A stretch of 64,000 bases of DNA from NCBI GenBank assembly GCA_033065855.1, contig JAVXUO010001014.1, positions 186,001 to 250,000 on the forward strand, in the 5' to 3' direction. This DNA comes from Escallonia rubra (lineage: Eukaryota > Streptophyta > Magnoliopsida > Escalloniales > Escalloniaceae). Both the position numbers and the translations under genes were made by a program. Of this stretch, positions 1 through 10,040 are shown in pieces. Each line of letters opens with the position of its first letter. Position 1 is the stretch's first letter. Under the pieces are notes generated by a model. The model was not told the DNA's origin. It did no database searches and saw only the letters and a program-made list of their open reading frames with translations.

Positions 1-240
1 AGTTTGGGACTAGGCCTCAGTTGAGTCTAGCGCGTGTTGGGAAGGGGGTATTTTCTTGGGAGGGGAGAGAGGTGATGGGGAGGCTGTGGATGGTGGTATT
101 GGTGAAGTTTTTGAGGAAAGAGTGTGACAAGAGGGGGACTGGATTTGGATAGCAGGGTGGTTTACAGAACCAAATAATGCTTATTTAGAATGGGTAAAAG
201 CTAAGGTTTATCAGGTAAGTTGTAGGATGATAGAAGATTA
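1..240 (+). other. Possible 3' coding remnant, unidentified
   Basis: Two overlapping open stretches run in from the left edge. One is open from base 3 to a stop near 152. The other is open from about 113 to a stop near 238 and contains the segment WFTEPNNAYLEWVKAKVYQ. Neither has a start codon in the window and I recognise neither family. A GT that could be a splice donor follows VYQ near 214. It could be the end of a gene to the left, or chance. The amino-acid composition of the second stretch looks protein-like, but that is weak evidence. Confidence 0.15.
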
Positions 241-1473
241 GGTTTCAAGCATCGAAGATAGAATCATCTAGATATTGGGGCTTGCTGAATGCTAGAGTGG
301 ATAGGATCCTTTTATTAATTTTCAAAAGGTTTAGGAGTTGCTTGGACAAGCTCCTGGATTTCTATATCGGTGGTAGAGATATGTTGGTAATGTGTTGGTT
401 TCAGAAAGAAACAGTTGGGAGAGGAGAAACAGTAGAGAGGAGGAGACCAGAGGAAGAGTTGGTGGCTTTCATACGTTTGTTGTTACTAATATTGTTTCAA
501 ATTGACATTTAGCCTTGATAATGCCATCTGAAGTGCACATGAGCATCAAATAGGTATTTTTTTCCCATAGAAGTAGGAATTTTTGGGGCTTTTGTAAGCT
601 GCAATCTCATAATTACTATCTAAAGTTGGTTCGCAAGGGGTTAATTTTCAAAGTGGGTAAAATATGTGGGATAGTTTTGCTAATGGCTCTTCCCAATTCA
701 TCCTTCCATGCACAGACGGTACATGTGTCTAATTTTGCATGGTGCCATTTTATAATTGTATTTGCCAGGTTTTATTGAGTTTGGTTGAATCTATTTCAGA
801 AAGTACTTCTTGACAAACTTAACAAATTCCAGCACTAACTCGTACAATCAAGGTTGGTTGGTTGTACGTAGAATTGAGCCCAGTTTGGTTCAGTTTCTTT
901 TACAACTTTGTACTTGTATTTAGATGTATCGGCGGCTGACATTTTTACTAATATGTAATTGTAACTTGCTGATGTATGTTTCATTGGCAATGCTGCTTCT
1001 TCCACCATCCTGGGACATATAAAACTTGTTTTCTGTATGCATATTTGAACAGCCTTTGTGAACAGGGGAGCCTTGTTAAACAGCTTGGTTTAATGGACGG
1101 CCTGATGTCTGGATGCACATAGCCTTCCGTGTTGGCCTTTCCAGATTAAGTAAGTCACCATAGTACCCCCTCCCGCCCCAACAGAAAAAAGAAAAAGAAA
1201 AAAATCAAATTAGGTTAATGGATTACTGTTCATTGTAACCAGAAGTAAATAGATATTTAGTATGTCAGATAGATAAGTTGTCATCTGGAGATGAGTTACC
1301 TAGTCTCTTTCTTACCTTCTAATCTGCCATGTATCTCTGCTGCAAAGGGAAAAATGGTGTTGGTCTGTTTCGGTACTTGACTCTTATTTATGCATTATTA
1401 GACCGTGGATTTCAACTATTTTAATACATTTAACCACCATGTGGCCATCATTTTCGAAGTTAGATTTGAGAAG

Positions 1474-1588
1474 AGTATCATAACCTGTCATAGTTTCCGT
1501 GGGCGGACCGTGTGCGCCTATTCCAATCAGTATCATAACCTGTCATAGTTTCCGTGGCCAGACCGCGTGCACCTATTCCAATCAGTAT
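1474..1588. repeat. 55-bp tandem duplication
   Basis: A 55-bp unit starting AGTATCATAACCTGTC occurs at 1474-1528 and again at 1529-1583, with the first five bases repeated once more. The copies differ at only a few positions, so the duplication is fairly recent. Confidence 0.85.
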
Positions 1589-1768
1589 TTTTCTCTATGA
1601 TGATGATGATGATGCTATTGTTGTTTCTGTCAAGGTCATCGTAGTGATGTGATCTCCAGAAGTGAGCAAATTTATTGCTGTTGATATTTCTTTCTTTATG
1701 TAGCCATGGTTGTTGCAAGAAACTACAAGGTACTTTCCTCTGGCTCGTGTCTTGTACGGCATCCAAGG

Positions 1769-1816
1769 TCTTCTATTTCTGAAGTCAGTCTTCTATTTCT
1801 GAAGTCAGTCTTCTAT
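1769..1816. repeat. 20-bp tandem repeat, about 2.4 copies
   Basis: The unit TCTTCTATTTCTGAAGTCAG starts at 1769, 1789 and 1809. The third copy is partial. There is no evidence of function. Confidence 0.8.
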
Positions 1817-3282
1817 TCCAACAAACTAAAGAATACGTTTGACAAGCAGGAGTCTGAAATAACCTGTTCCTTACTTCCTTTCCAGCTGCCACCTTAGCTT
1901 TATATATATATAAAATTTAGCGTATTGAGGAATGAAGAAGCTGCTTCTTGGTGTGGTGTACACCCAACATCGCTATTTGCTCATTTGTCAAGCAATGGTT
2001 CTGAAAGTAAAACCAAGGAACAATATGAAGTGGACTTGTCAAAGTAGTACGAGTATCTGGAAGTAGCGCTAATTTCTCCAAATTTTGTTTATTAAAACTT
2101 TAGAAACTACGTCCGCACTCCACATATCTGGTTCTGTTTTGGAGCGTATTTATCATTTTTCCGTAATCATAAGGAAGTTAAAACATTTTGAAGGCAAAAA
2201 ATGAGGCAAGCAGACTATTCAAATGGTCCTTTGTGCAATTGACGGGTATGGGCAGCATGTTTAAAGCAACTTTGCGGACGTGCATGCAAAGTAATTGCTA
2301 CGTTTGAAACAAGAGCTGGGTAGTTTCGTGGCAAGCTACACCGAGATAGTTTACAAATTAATTGTCTCTAGGTACGTCGACGCTTTCATTTAGGCCTGTT
2401 TTGTGCTTATAGTACCAAAAAAATAAAAGGTTTAGAAGCTGAAGCTATACTATACATGGACGTCATGGGTAATAAGACCATCCCTCGAAATGAATATAGC
2501 CGTATCCTTAGCAATGTGAGTCGGTGGGACAGATGAACACAATCGTTTTTATCCATTTTAACATAGTAGGTTTTGCTATACTTTTAGTTAAAACTACTTT
2601 AATGAGGCAGCTTTAAGGATCCTTAACTCATTTGTAATAACAGAGCCAAGAGCAGCATCATGTCATCAGCCACCATTCTTGAAAGTTCTGCTCTCCTGCC
2701 GCCGGCCAGGCTGCATGTTTAGACTCAATTTAGATATTGCCAAAAGAAGGTAGGGTACGTACAAAAGGAGAACTCGAACCGCTCTCATAGCACGGCCACC
2801 GGCATGCAGCAGTGTTCCCACCCTTGGAAAATTAATCAAAACAAAGCAAGTACAATAAATTTGGCTGTCCCCGCAGCCCCTCCATTCCAATGTAAACCCG
2901 TAGGCTGAAAATTACAACCTTTTTGAAAGATAGTGCCATGGAGAAAAGTTCTTTGCGCAGCCTATACAGTAGTAGTTGGGTTTGAACAGATTTGTTCACG
3001 TGAACCATTAAAGTGAACGCATAAACATCGTGTGTTCAACAATGTAATCCTCCCTACTGTGCGTCGCTAAATCAAACTGAAATATGCATGCGGACAGAGA
3101 AATTCCCATTTTTGAGCTCAGGAAGTTGCAACGGAGCTTCCTTTGGCCGACTGACTTCGTTTATAAATAAGGCAGCAAACAATGACCAGAATGAAGTTCT
3201 TTCCTACCTGACTTGTTCAACCAAGCTCATACGAGTACGGCCTTTTGCCCTTCACCATCTCTGTGAGTTTTGGAAGGTAGAA

Positions 3283-6200
3283 ATGGTGAGTAAACTCCAA
3301 TCTTTGCTCTTTAACATAAGCACGACCAACTTCACCAAAGCCCGAAAGAGATGGCGCTTCGCTTATACCGCAATTTACTGCTCTAGGGTCATTCTCTCTC
3401 TCGCCAGAGAAGTTGTATCCCACAAAAGAAATTTTCAGCACCTCTCAGAAATATTAGTCGAGCCTTCTCATACAGTTCTCAATATCGATTTGGCATCATC
3501 AACTTCCGTGACTGCACCTGCTTCCCATTCACCCGAAACAGAAAATGTTCAGGGCTCTGGCTTCCCCGGCATTGACCAAATGAAACTCACAGAGATGGTG
3601 AAGAAAAAAAGCCTGGAAGATCTTTGCGCGTTTGGCGGTGTTGAGGGCTTGCTGAATGCTCTTGAAACTGATGCTGAAAATGGCGTCCATGGCAGTGATC
3701 AAAACGTCAGCCAGCGACGCAACCTGTTTGGCTCGAACACCTACCAGAAGCCACCCCCGAAAGGGCTCATCTTTTTTATCCTTGAGGCGTTCAAGGACAC
3801 CACAATTCTCATCCTCATGGCCTGTGCTGCTCTTTCCCTTGGTTTTGGAATTAAAGAGCATGGGTTGCAAGAAGGATGGTACGAGGGCGGTAGCATATTC
3901 TTGGCCGTCTTTCTGGTCATTGCTGTATCTGCAGCTAGTAACTTCAGACAGGAGAGACAATTCGACAAGTTGTCAAAAATAAGTAACAACATTAAAATTG
4001 ATGCTATGAGAGACGGGAGGCGGCAAAAGATCTCCATCTTTGACATAGTAGTTGGAGATGTTGTCTTTCTGACAATTGGAGATCAAATTCCTGCAGATGG
4101 GGTGTTCTTGGACGGGCATTCTTTGCAAGTGGACGAGTCAAGCATGACGGGAGAGAGTGACCATGTAGAAGTTGACTCCCTCCATAACCCTTTTCTCTTT
4201 TCTGGTTCCAAGGTGGCAGATGGGTATGCTCGGATGCTTGTGCTATCGGTGGGAATGAACACTGCATGGGGGGAAATGATGAGCTCGATCACACGCGATT
4301 CCAAAGAACAAACACCATTGCAAGCCCGTCTCGACAAACTGACCTCATCTATTGGAAAGGTAGGCCTTGCTGTTGCTTTTCTAGTACTTACAGTCATGTT
4401 AATTCGATATTTTACGGGAAACACGGAAGATGAGTACGGAAATCAGGAGTATTTTGGCAGCAAAACAAGTACAACCGATGTATTCAACTCCGTTATACGT
4501 ATTTTTTCTGCTGCTGTTACTATTGTGGTGGTGGCGATTCCTGAAGGTCTGCCATTGGCTGTCACACTCACTCTTGCATACTCCATGAAGAGAATGATGG
4601 CTGATCAGGCAATGGTCAGGAAGCTATCTGCTTGTGAGACGATGGGCTCAGCAACGGTTATATGCACCGACAAAACAGGCACGTTGACAATGAATCAAAT
4701 GAAAGTAACCAAGTTTTGGCTTGGCCAAGAAGACATGGGAGAACTGTGTTCCGGTGTAATTGCTCCAGAGATCCTTGAATTGCTGCACCAAGGAGTCGGT
4801 GTAAACACTACAGGTAGCATACACAAATCAGTTTCTGGATCTCTACCTGAGTTTTCTGGAAGTCCAACTGAGAAAGCGATTCTCTCTTGGTCTGTCCAGG
4901 AATTGGGTATGGATATGGAGAAATTGAAGCAAAACTCCACTATTCTTCATGTTGAAACGTTCAACTCGGAGAAGAAACGGAGCGGGGTATCAATGAGGAA
5001 GAGAGCTGATAGCACCATCCATGTGCACTGGAAAGGAGCTGCTGAGATGGTACTAGGAATGTGTTCAAGTTACTATCAATGTAATGGAAGTTTACAATCC
5101 ATTAATGAAGATAAAAGGATGCAACTTGAGAAGATAATCCAGGGAATGGCCGGAAGTAGCCTTCGTTGCATTGCATTTGCTCATAAGCAGATTCCAGAAG
5201 GAGAAATTCAACAAGATGAAGATGGAAAACCCCAGAAGCAGCTTAAAGAGGATGGGCTGACGTTGCTAGGCATTGTTGGTCTCAAGGATCCATGTAGACC
5301 AGGAGCAAAGAAAGCCATCCAAGTTTGCAGAGATGCAGGAGTGGACATTAAGATGATTACTGGAGACAATGTGTTCACAGCCAAAGCTATAGCCACAGAA
5401 TGCGGAATACTTGGACCTGGTCACGAAGTAAAGGATGGAGAAGTAGTAGAAGGTGCGGAGTTCCGGAACTACACGCATGAAGAGAGAATGAAAAAGGTCA
5501 GTGAGATCCGTGTAATGGCGCGATCCTCGCCATTTGACAAACTTCTGATGGTGCAATGCTTGAAACAGCAAGGTCATGTGGTTGCTGTCACTGGCGACGG
5601 AACGAACGACGCACCGGCCTTGAAAGAAGCCGATATAGGACTTTCTATGGGAATTCAAGGCACTGAGGTGGCCAAGGAGAGCTCAGACATTGTCATCTTG
5701 GATGATGATTTTGCTTCTGTGGCCACGGTTGTAAGATGGGGGCGATGTGTTTATAACAATATCCAGAAATTCATTCAATTTCAACTCACTGTGAATGTTG
5801 CAGCTCTTGTGATCAATTTCATTGCAGCGGTTTCTGCTGGTGACGTTCCCCTAACAACGGTCCAACTGTTGTGGGTCAACCTCATCATGGACACGTTGGG
5901 AGCTCTGGCACTTGCTACAGAGCTGCCCACAGATGAGCTGATGCACAGGCCGCCTGTGGGTCGAGTTGAACCCCTCATAACAAACATCATGTGGAGAAAC
6001 CTTCTGGCACAAGCTCTATACCAGATAGCCGTCCTCTTAACCTTACAGTTCAAGGGTAGGTCAATCCTTAACGTGAATGAGAGGGTAAAGAATACTCTTA
6101 TCTTCAACATATTTGTCCTCTGTCAAGTTTTCAATGAATTTAATGCAAGGAAGCTGGAGAAGAAGAATGTATTCGAAGGTCTTCACAAGAATCGTTTGTT

Positions 6201-6432
6201 TATAGGGATTGTGGGAATAACAATCATTCTTCAGGTGGTGATGGTAGAGTTCCTGAAAAAGTTTGCAAATACAGTGAACTTAGATTGGTGGCAGTGGGGA
6301 GGTTGCATCGCCGTTGCAGCTTTAACATGGCCTATTGGTTATTTTGTTAAGTTCATACCAGTAGCGAAGAAGCCATTCCTCAGCTATCTTAGAGCTGGCC
6401 TAAAGGTTTGGATTAAGAGGATCAGCGGGTAA
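3283..6432 (+). CDS. ACA12: Autoinhibited plasma-membrane-type Ca2+-ATPase (ACA12/ACA13 type)
   Basis: P2B-type calcium pump that exports Ca2+ from the cytosol by ATP hydrolysis. The chosen start at 3283 (M of MVSKLQSLLF, good context with A at -3 and G at +4) gives 1,049 residues, close to ACA12/13 length. The frame is open up to an ATG at 3088, which would add 65 atypical residues. Residues about 18-42 are basic and amphipathic (KARKRWRFAYTA), matching the N-terminal calmodulin-binding region. The other hallmarks follow in order: TGES actuator motif near 289, PEGLP in the fourth membrane segment near 420, catalytic DKTGT with phospho-Asp near 463, and hinge GDGTNDAP near 771, then C-terminal membrane segments. 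It is intronless, as expected for the ACA12/13 subgroup. All catalytic motifs are intact, so the gene is probably functional. ACA12 versus ACA13 orthology cannot be decided by eye; plasma membrane location is inferred from the family. Confidence 0.95.
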   Translation: MVSKLQSLLFNISTTNFTKARKRWRFAYTAIYCSRVILSLAREVVSHKRNFQHLSEILVEPSHTVLNIDLASSTSVTAPASHSPETENVQGSGFPGIDQMKLTEMVKKKSLEDLCAFGGVEGLLNALETDAENGVHGSDQNVSQRRNLFGSNTYQKPPPKGLIFFILEAFKDTTILILMACAALSLGFGIKEHGLQEGWYEGGSIFLAVFLVIAVSAASNFRQERQFDKLSKISNNIKIDAMRDGRRQKISIFDIVVGDVVFLTIGDQIPADGVFLDGHSLQVDESSMTGESDHVEVDSLHNPFLFSGSKVADGYARMLVLSVGMNTAWGEMMSSITRDSKEQTPLQARLDKLTSSIGKVGLAVAFLVLTVMLIRYFTGNTEDEYGNQEYFGSKTSTTDVFNSVIRIFSAAVTIVVVAIPEGLPLAVTLTLAYSMKRMMADQAMVRKLSACETMGSATVICTDKTGTLTMNQMKVTKFWLGQEDMGELCSGVIAPEILELLHQGVGVNTTGSIHKSVSGSLPEFSGSPTEKAILSWSVQELGMDMEKLKQNSTILHVETFNSEKKRSGVSMRKRADSTIHVHWKGAAEMVLGMCSSYYQCNGSLQSINEDKRMQLEKIIQGMAGSSLRCIAFAHKQIPEGEIQQDEDGKPQKQLKEDGLTLLGIVGLKDPCRPGAKKAIQVCRDAGVDIKMITGDNVFTAKAIATECGILGPGHEVKDGEVVEGAEFRNYTHEERMKKVSEIRVMARSSPFDKLLMVQCLKQQGHVVAVTGDGTNDAPALKEADIGLSMGIQGTEVAKESSDIVILDDDFASVATVVRWGRCVYNNIQKFIQFQLTVNVAALVINFIAAVSAGDVPLTTVQLLWVNLIMDTLGALALATELPTDELMHRPPVGRVEPLITNIMWRNLLAQALYQIAVLLTLQFKGRSILNVNERVKNTLIFNIFVLCQVFNEFNARKLEKKNVFEGLHKNRLFIGIVGITIILQVVMVEFLKKFANTVNLDWWQWGGCIAVAALTWPIGYFVKFIPVAKKPFLSYLRAGLKVWIKRISG

Positions 6433-6442
6433 ACTCAGTACT

Positions 6443-6735
6443 ATTGAAGTATGGTGTCCAGCCCAAAAATATGCTCATGAGTAGGAGAAGCCCACCAAGT
6501 ATAAAAACTAATCACAAACCCTATGTATGGTCGATCTGGGACTTGACATCGTCCTCATGCGAAACGTGAAATAAGAAGTGATCTCATCAAGCCGAAAGAA
6601 GCGGCTAGAAAGAGACCTGAATGAGGCCGCATGAGACTAACTCTGATATTTTATTGAAGCCTGGTGTCCAACCTAAAAGTATGCTCAGGCGTGGGAGAAT
6701 TAAGCCCATAAGGTTTAAGAACCAATCCTAAGTAC
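6443..6735. repeat. Diverged direct repeat pair downstream of the Ca2+-ATPase
   Basis: A segment of about 80 bp beginning ATTGAAGTATGGTGTCCAGC (about 6445-6525) recurs in diverged form, beginning ATTGAAGCCTGGTGTCCAAC (about 6654-6735). It probably derives from an old local duplication or a mobile-element fragment. It lies in or just past the 3' untranslated region. Confidence 0.6.
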
Positions 6736-6766
6736 AATCCATTTGAGCTATCTCATGGGTTGAGAC

Positions 6767-7768
6767 TAGACCTGGCAATTTTCTACCCGTACTCGCGGGT
6801 CGAACCGTACCCGTTCAAAAACCCGGGGTACGGGTACCTATATAGACTACCCGTGCAATTTTGACCCGTACCCGAACCGATCCGTAGTTTTCGGGTCTGT
6901 TCGGGTTGGGTACGGGTTACCCGGGCGACCCGAACTTTTAGTATATAAGTTATAGGGTTTTCTGATTTGTCCTCACTCGGTCATTTTTCTCTCCTTCCAG
7001 CCGATCTGCGGCGCTGCTCCTCTTTCTCTCTCCCTCTCCCTCTCCCTCTCCCCTCTCCCTCCCCAGATCGATTTACCTCGAACCGTTGCTCTCTCTCGTC
7101 TGTCAGATCCATTGATGGCAGTGACACGATACCACATCAACTCGACGGCCATCTACTGCACATCAAGCAACGGTGTCCATCGTCCTTCTCTCGCTCCGCC
7201 GCGAGACCTGCCATAGCTCCGCCGCCAGACCTGCCATAGCTCCGCCGCCAATGTCTTCGATCAGATCCACCACCGCTCCGTGCCCACCATCTCCGTCGCC
7301 ATCTCCAGATCTGCTTGTTTGATTAGTGTTAAAAATCTTTGTATGTATTTAAGTATTTTGTAATGTTGTTTTCTTTCAGATCTGCTTGTCTTTTAATTTG
7401 TGTTGTGAGATAATTTATTTCTAGATCTGCTTGTTCCATATTTGTGTTTGGAGACTTGAGATGATGGGGTTGGTCCGGTTGGATTTGAGAATTGGATTTG
7501 AGATTAATCATCAAATGATAATTGTAGAAATGAAGTTGTAAATTGTAATAATAATAAAATAGAAGGAAAAAACAGGCCAAATGTTTATTAATAAAAAAAT
7601 AAAAAATTAATAATTTACCCGCGGGTAATACCCGCCCCGTCAGGTTAGGGTACGGATTTCAAAAATCCCTACCCGGGAAAAATCGGGTAAAAATTATCCG
7701 AACTGATTTTATTCGTACCCGGTCGGATTTTACCCGTACCCGGTTGGGTTACCCGTTTGCCAGGTCTA
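6767..7768. mobile_element. Complete non-autonomous hAT element
   Basis: The 1,002-bp element is bounded by perfect 12-bp inverted repeats, TAGACCTGGCAA (6767-6778) and TTGCCAGGTCTA (7757-7768). It is flanked by a perfect 8-bp target-site duplication, GTTGAGAC (6759-6766 and 7769-7776), which is diagnostic of hAT transposition. Subterminal regions are packed with CCCGTACCCG-type motifs on both sides, a likely transposase-binding array. The core (about 6990-7300) is a CT-rich, GC-rich stretch with a short tandem repeat (CCAGACCTGCCATAGCTCCG). There is no transposase frame, so movement would need an autonomous partner elsewhere. Confidence 0.92.
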
Positions 7769-7879
7769 GTTGAGACATAAGATAATAGGATCTGCCGGTT
7801 GATCCATTACCAACAACACATATACGGTAGTGTGTTTTCTTCACGGATCTCAATCTCCGCCTAGGGACTTCTGAGTGTT

Positions 7880-8256
7880 TGAGATGAGTTGCCTACCCGA
7901 CGAGATGAGGTAGTGTCCAAAAAGAGTCGCCTACTTGGCATTCTAGAATGCTACCGTGGTGCGCTCCAAGTGCTCTGGCATAAGGACTTACCCGCGGGAT
8001 AGGGGACTCTTCCGAGACAGTATTTCCATTCGGGTGTCTAGGTGACCAGTTTACGTGCTTTGGCACTGGGGACTCTTCACGGCATCCCTAGGGACCATGA
8101 ACCTTTGTTACTCCGAGAAGGGAACAGGTCTCTGTAGGGCATCCCACCTAGTCCGTCTGACAAGTGGGCGTCAGGCCTTCTCCACTACTGCCAAGTTTTC
8201 ACGTTTCTCAATGTTCTTATAGGACTCAATAAGGGCTTTGGATTGATGGCTAGATC
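7880..8256 (+). repeat. Dispersed repeat, copy A (partner at about 60.6-61.05 kb)
   Basis: This segment contains phrases such as GCGCTCCAAGTGCTCTGGCA, TAGTCCGTCTGA and GGCTTTGGATTGATGGCTAGATC. They recur in the same order and orientation at about 60640-61050 inside the JMJ31 intron. The copy is diverged and holds only about one unit of the array seen at the other site. It is probably part of one transposable-element family of unknown class. Confidence 0.75.
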
Positions 8257-8257
8257 T

Positions 8258-10040
8258 GTTGAAGACAAAAGGTCACTCAAACTTATACATTCACAAACTA
8301 GGAAAATGACATAGAGATCTTAAAGAGAACACAGAATGTACCTTAAGAATATTATCTCTTAATTCTCACTTCCACCTTACACAGTTTTACACCTTACAAA
8401 TGACCAGATTAGCTAGCCTTTTATAGCCTCTTAATCCATTCTGTAATGAATCTTTGTCTTTTATTCTCTTTCTCGTATTAGAAGTAATAGTGCGAGCTTA
8501 CTTTATTTAAGGGAATGGTCTTTCGCACCTTAATTGCCCTAGACATGTAATAACAATACCACTCGAATCCACTGTACTCGCAATTACTAGACCACAACTC
8601 AACTTCGTAAGCACACTAGTAATGCCCTTATAGCATATGCACCACTAACACATTATTAATACACCACTAGTGCATGATTAATGGTCCCTAATACTCTTTT
8701 TTACTAATACTAAATATAACAATATTATTTTTCATCACTCCCCTTTAAACTTGATTCATAGCTCCAAGTAGTCTTGGTCAGTGAGGGGCTCGTTAAAGGT
8801 CCTAATCATTGTTTCATCTCCGGTGCCTTCGAGAGCACAATTTGCATAGCCATTGTGAGTATAAATCACATGGATCATCTTCATGTTGAAATTATCAATT
8901 ACCTTCCATGTGTAAGAATATCGGGCATTGTACATTGTCTTGGAACAATTATTGCAGCTCCTCTTGGTCAAAGAACATCTCCTGACCATCGTGAACTTTT
9001 ACATCTTTATCAATGTTTTCATCTTCCATTTGTTCATTTTGAGCATTGTCATCACAAATTTTCGTTCTTTTCTCTTTCTTTAGTAATTTCTTAACCTGCT
9101 TCATTGTCGATCTCATTCACATTTCAAGCTTATGCATCTATCAGCTCTTTGTATCTCTTATCTTCAAAAGCTTGAAGTTCTTCTTCAACCTTTGTCTCTT
9201 CCATGTCTTTGGATTTTTTTTTTATTTTTTTTTGGAATTTCCCAATTGGGAAATAATATAATTGCATTTCATATGGGTAACCCGGGGGGGGAGGGAGGAA
9301 TCGAACTCGGGACCTCGAGGTCACTCCTCGAGGCCCTTTGCCAACTCCACCAACCCCTTTGGGTTATGTCTTTGGATTTGAAAGCGTGAAACTCGTTTTC
9401 ATCTTCCATTGGAGTTCTTCCTTGAGATATTCATGCACGATCTATATTTGTGAACTTATCTTCTTCTTCTCAGCTTTGTACCCAATACTCTTTAGGTAAA
9501 AAATCATGTCTACTAGAAGCAATGACATCGGTCATTTGCAAAACATCACTTGGAGATCTTAAATCTCCGATGCGTAGCCATATCACTGCATGAACGGCCT
9601 TCTGCAACACTCAAAGTGCCTTTTCTTTTATCTTTCATCGAACTCTTTTCGGTTGGCTAGTAAGTGGTTCTTCACCGACTACATCCCATAAATTACAAGA
9701 TTTGAGATACAATGAGTAAACACCCATCATTCTCACATAAATTAAAACATCAATTTCTCACGTGATAAATCCATTTTTGAATAGTTTTTCAAACTGTAGG
9801 AAGTTTAGCAAACTAGTTTCACAATGTCCATTAGGATCGTTGTGACTTCGATACCACTTTGTTGGAGACAAAATGTCACTCAAACACTCACACTCACAAA
9901 CTAAGAGAATGATAGAGAGATACCTTGAAGAGAACACACAATACATCTTAAAATTTTACTTCTTACACTTGCACCTTAAACCATTATACACCTTACAAAA
10001 GACTAGACTAGCTAGCCTTCTAATGGAACTCAAAAGTAGG
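8258..10040. mobile_element. Old element bounded by diverged direct repeats
   Basis: About 180 bp at 8258-8445, beginning GTTGAAGACAAAAGGTCACT, is repeated in the same orientation at about 9861-10030, beginning GTTGGAGACAAAATGTCACT, with many substitutions and small gaps. Both contain CTAGCTAGCCTT near the end. The 1.4-kb interior has short broken frames, the longest being a minus-strand frame at 8756-8989, with no recognisable transposase or polymerase. A degraded short LTR-type element or a double insertion of one repeat are both possible. A SINE has landed inside it. Confidence 0.4.
9217..9365 (-). mobile_element. tRNA-derived SINE, full length with target-site duplication
   Basis: Read on the minus strand, the 149-bp element begins AACCCAAAGGGGTTGGTGGA. 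It carries a Pol III A-box-like stretch (TTGGTGGAGTTGG) and a B box (GAGTTCGATTCC) about 40 bp later, and ends in an A-rich tail (plus-strand T run 9217-9232). It is flanked by a perfect 14-bp direct repeat, ATGTCTTTGGATTT, at 9203-9216 and 9366-9379, the mark of LINE-mediated insertion. The intact duplication indicates a fairly young insertion. Confidence 0.88.

Larger units (their letters stand above)
241..3080. other. Intergenic, no gene recognised
   Basis: AT-rich DNA with short open frames only, none resembling a known protein. It contains two small local tandem duplications (listed separately), a short (GAT)n run near 1598-1615, and the 5' flank of the Ca2+-ATPase gene. No convincing TATA box was identified for that gene. 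Confidence 0.5.

Noticed and set aside
2666-2890. 74-residue minus-strand frame upstream of the ATPase
   Set aside because: No family resemblance, and length within chance expectation.
3529-3960. 143-residue minus-strand frame and similar frames inside the ATPase and SPIRRIG exons
   Set aside because: Opposite-strand or out-of-frame shadows of well-supported coding exons.
8756-8989. 77-residue minus-strand frame that might be a transposon protein
   Set aside because: I could not match it to integrase, reverse transcriptase or transposase. It is left as part of an unclassified old element.
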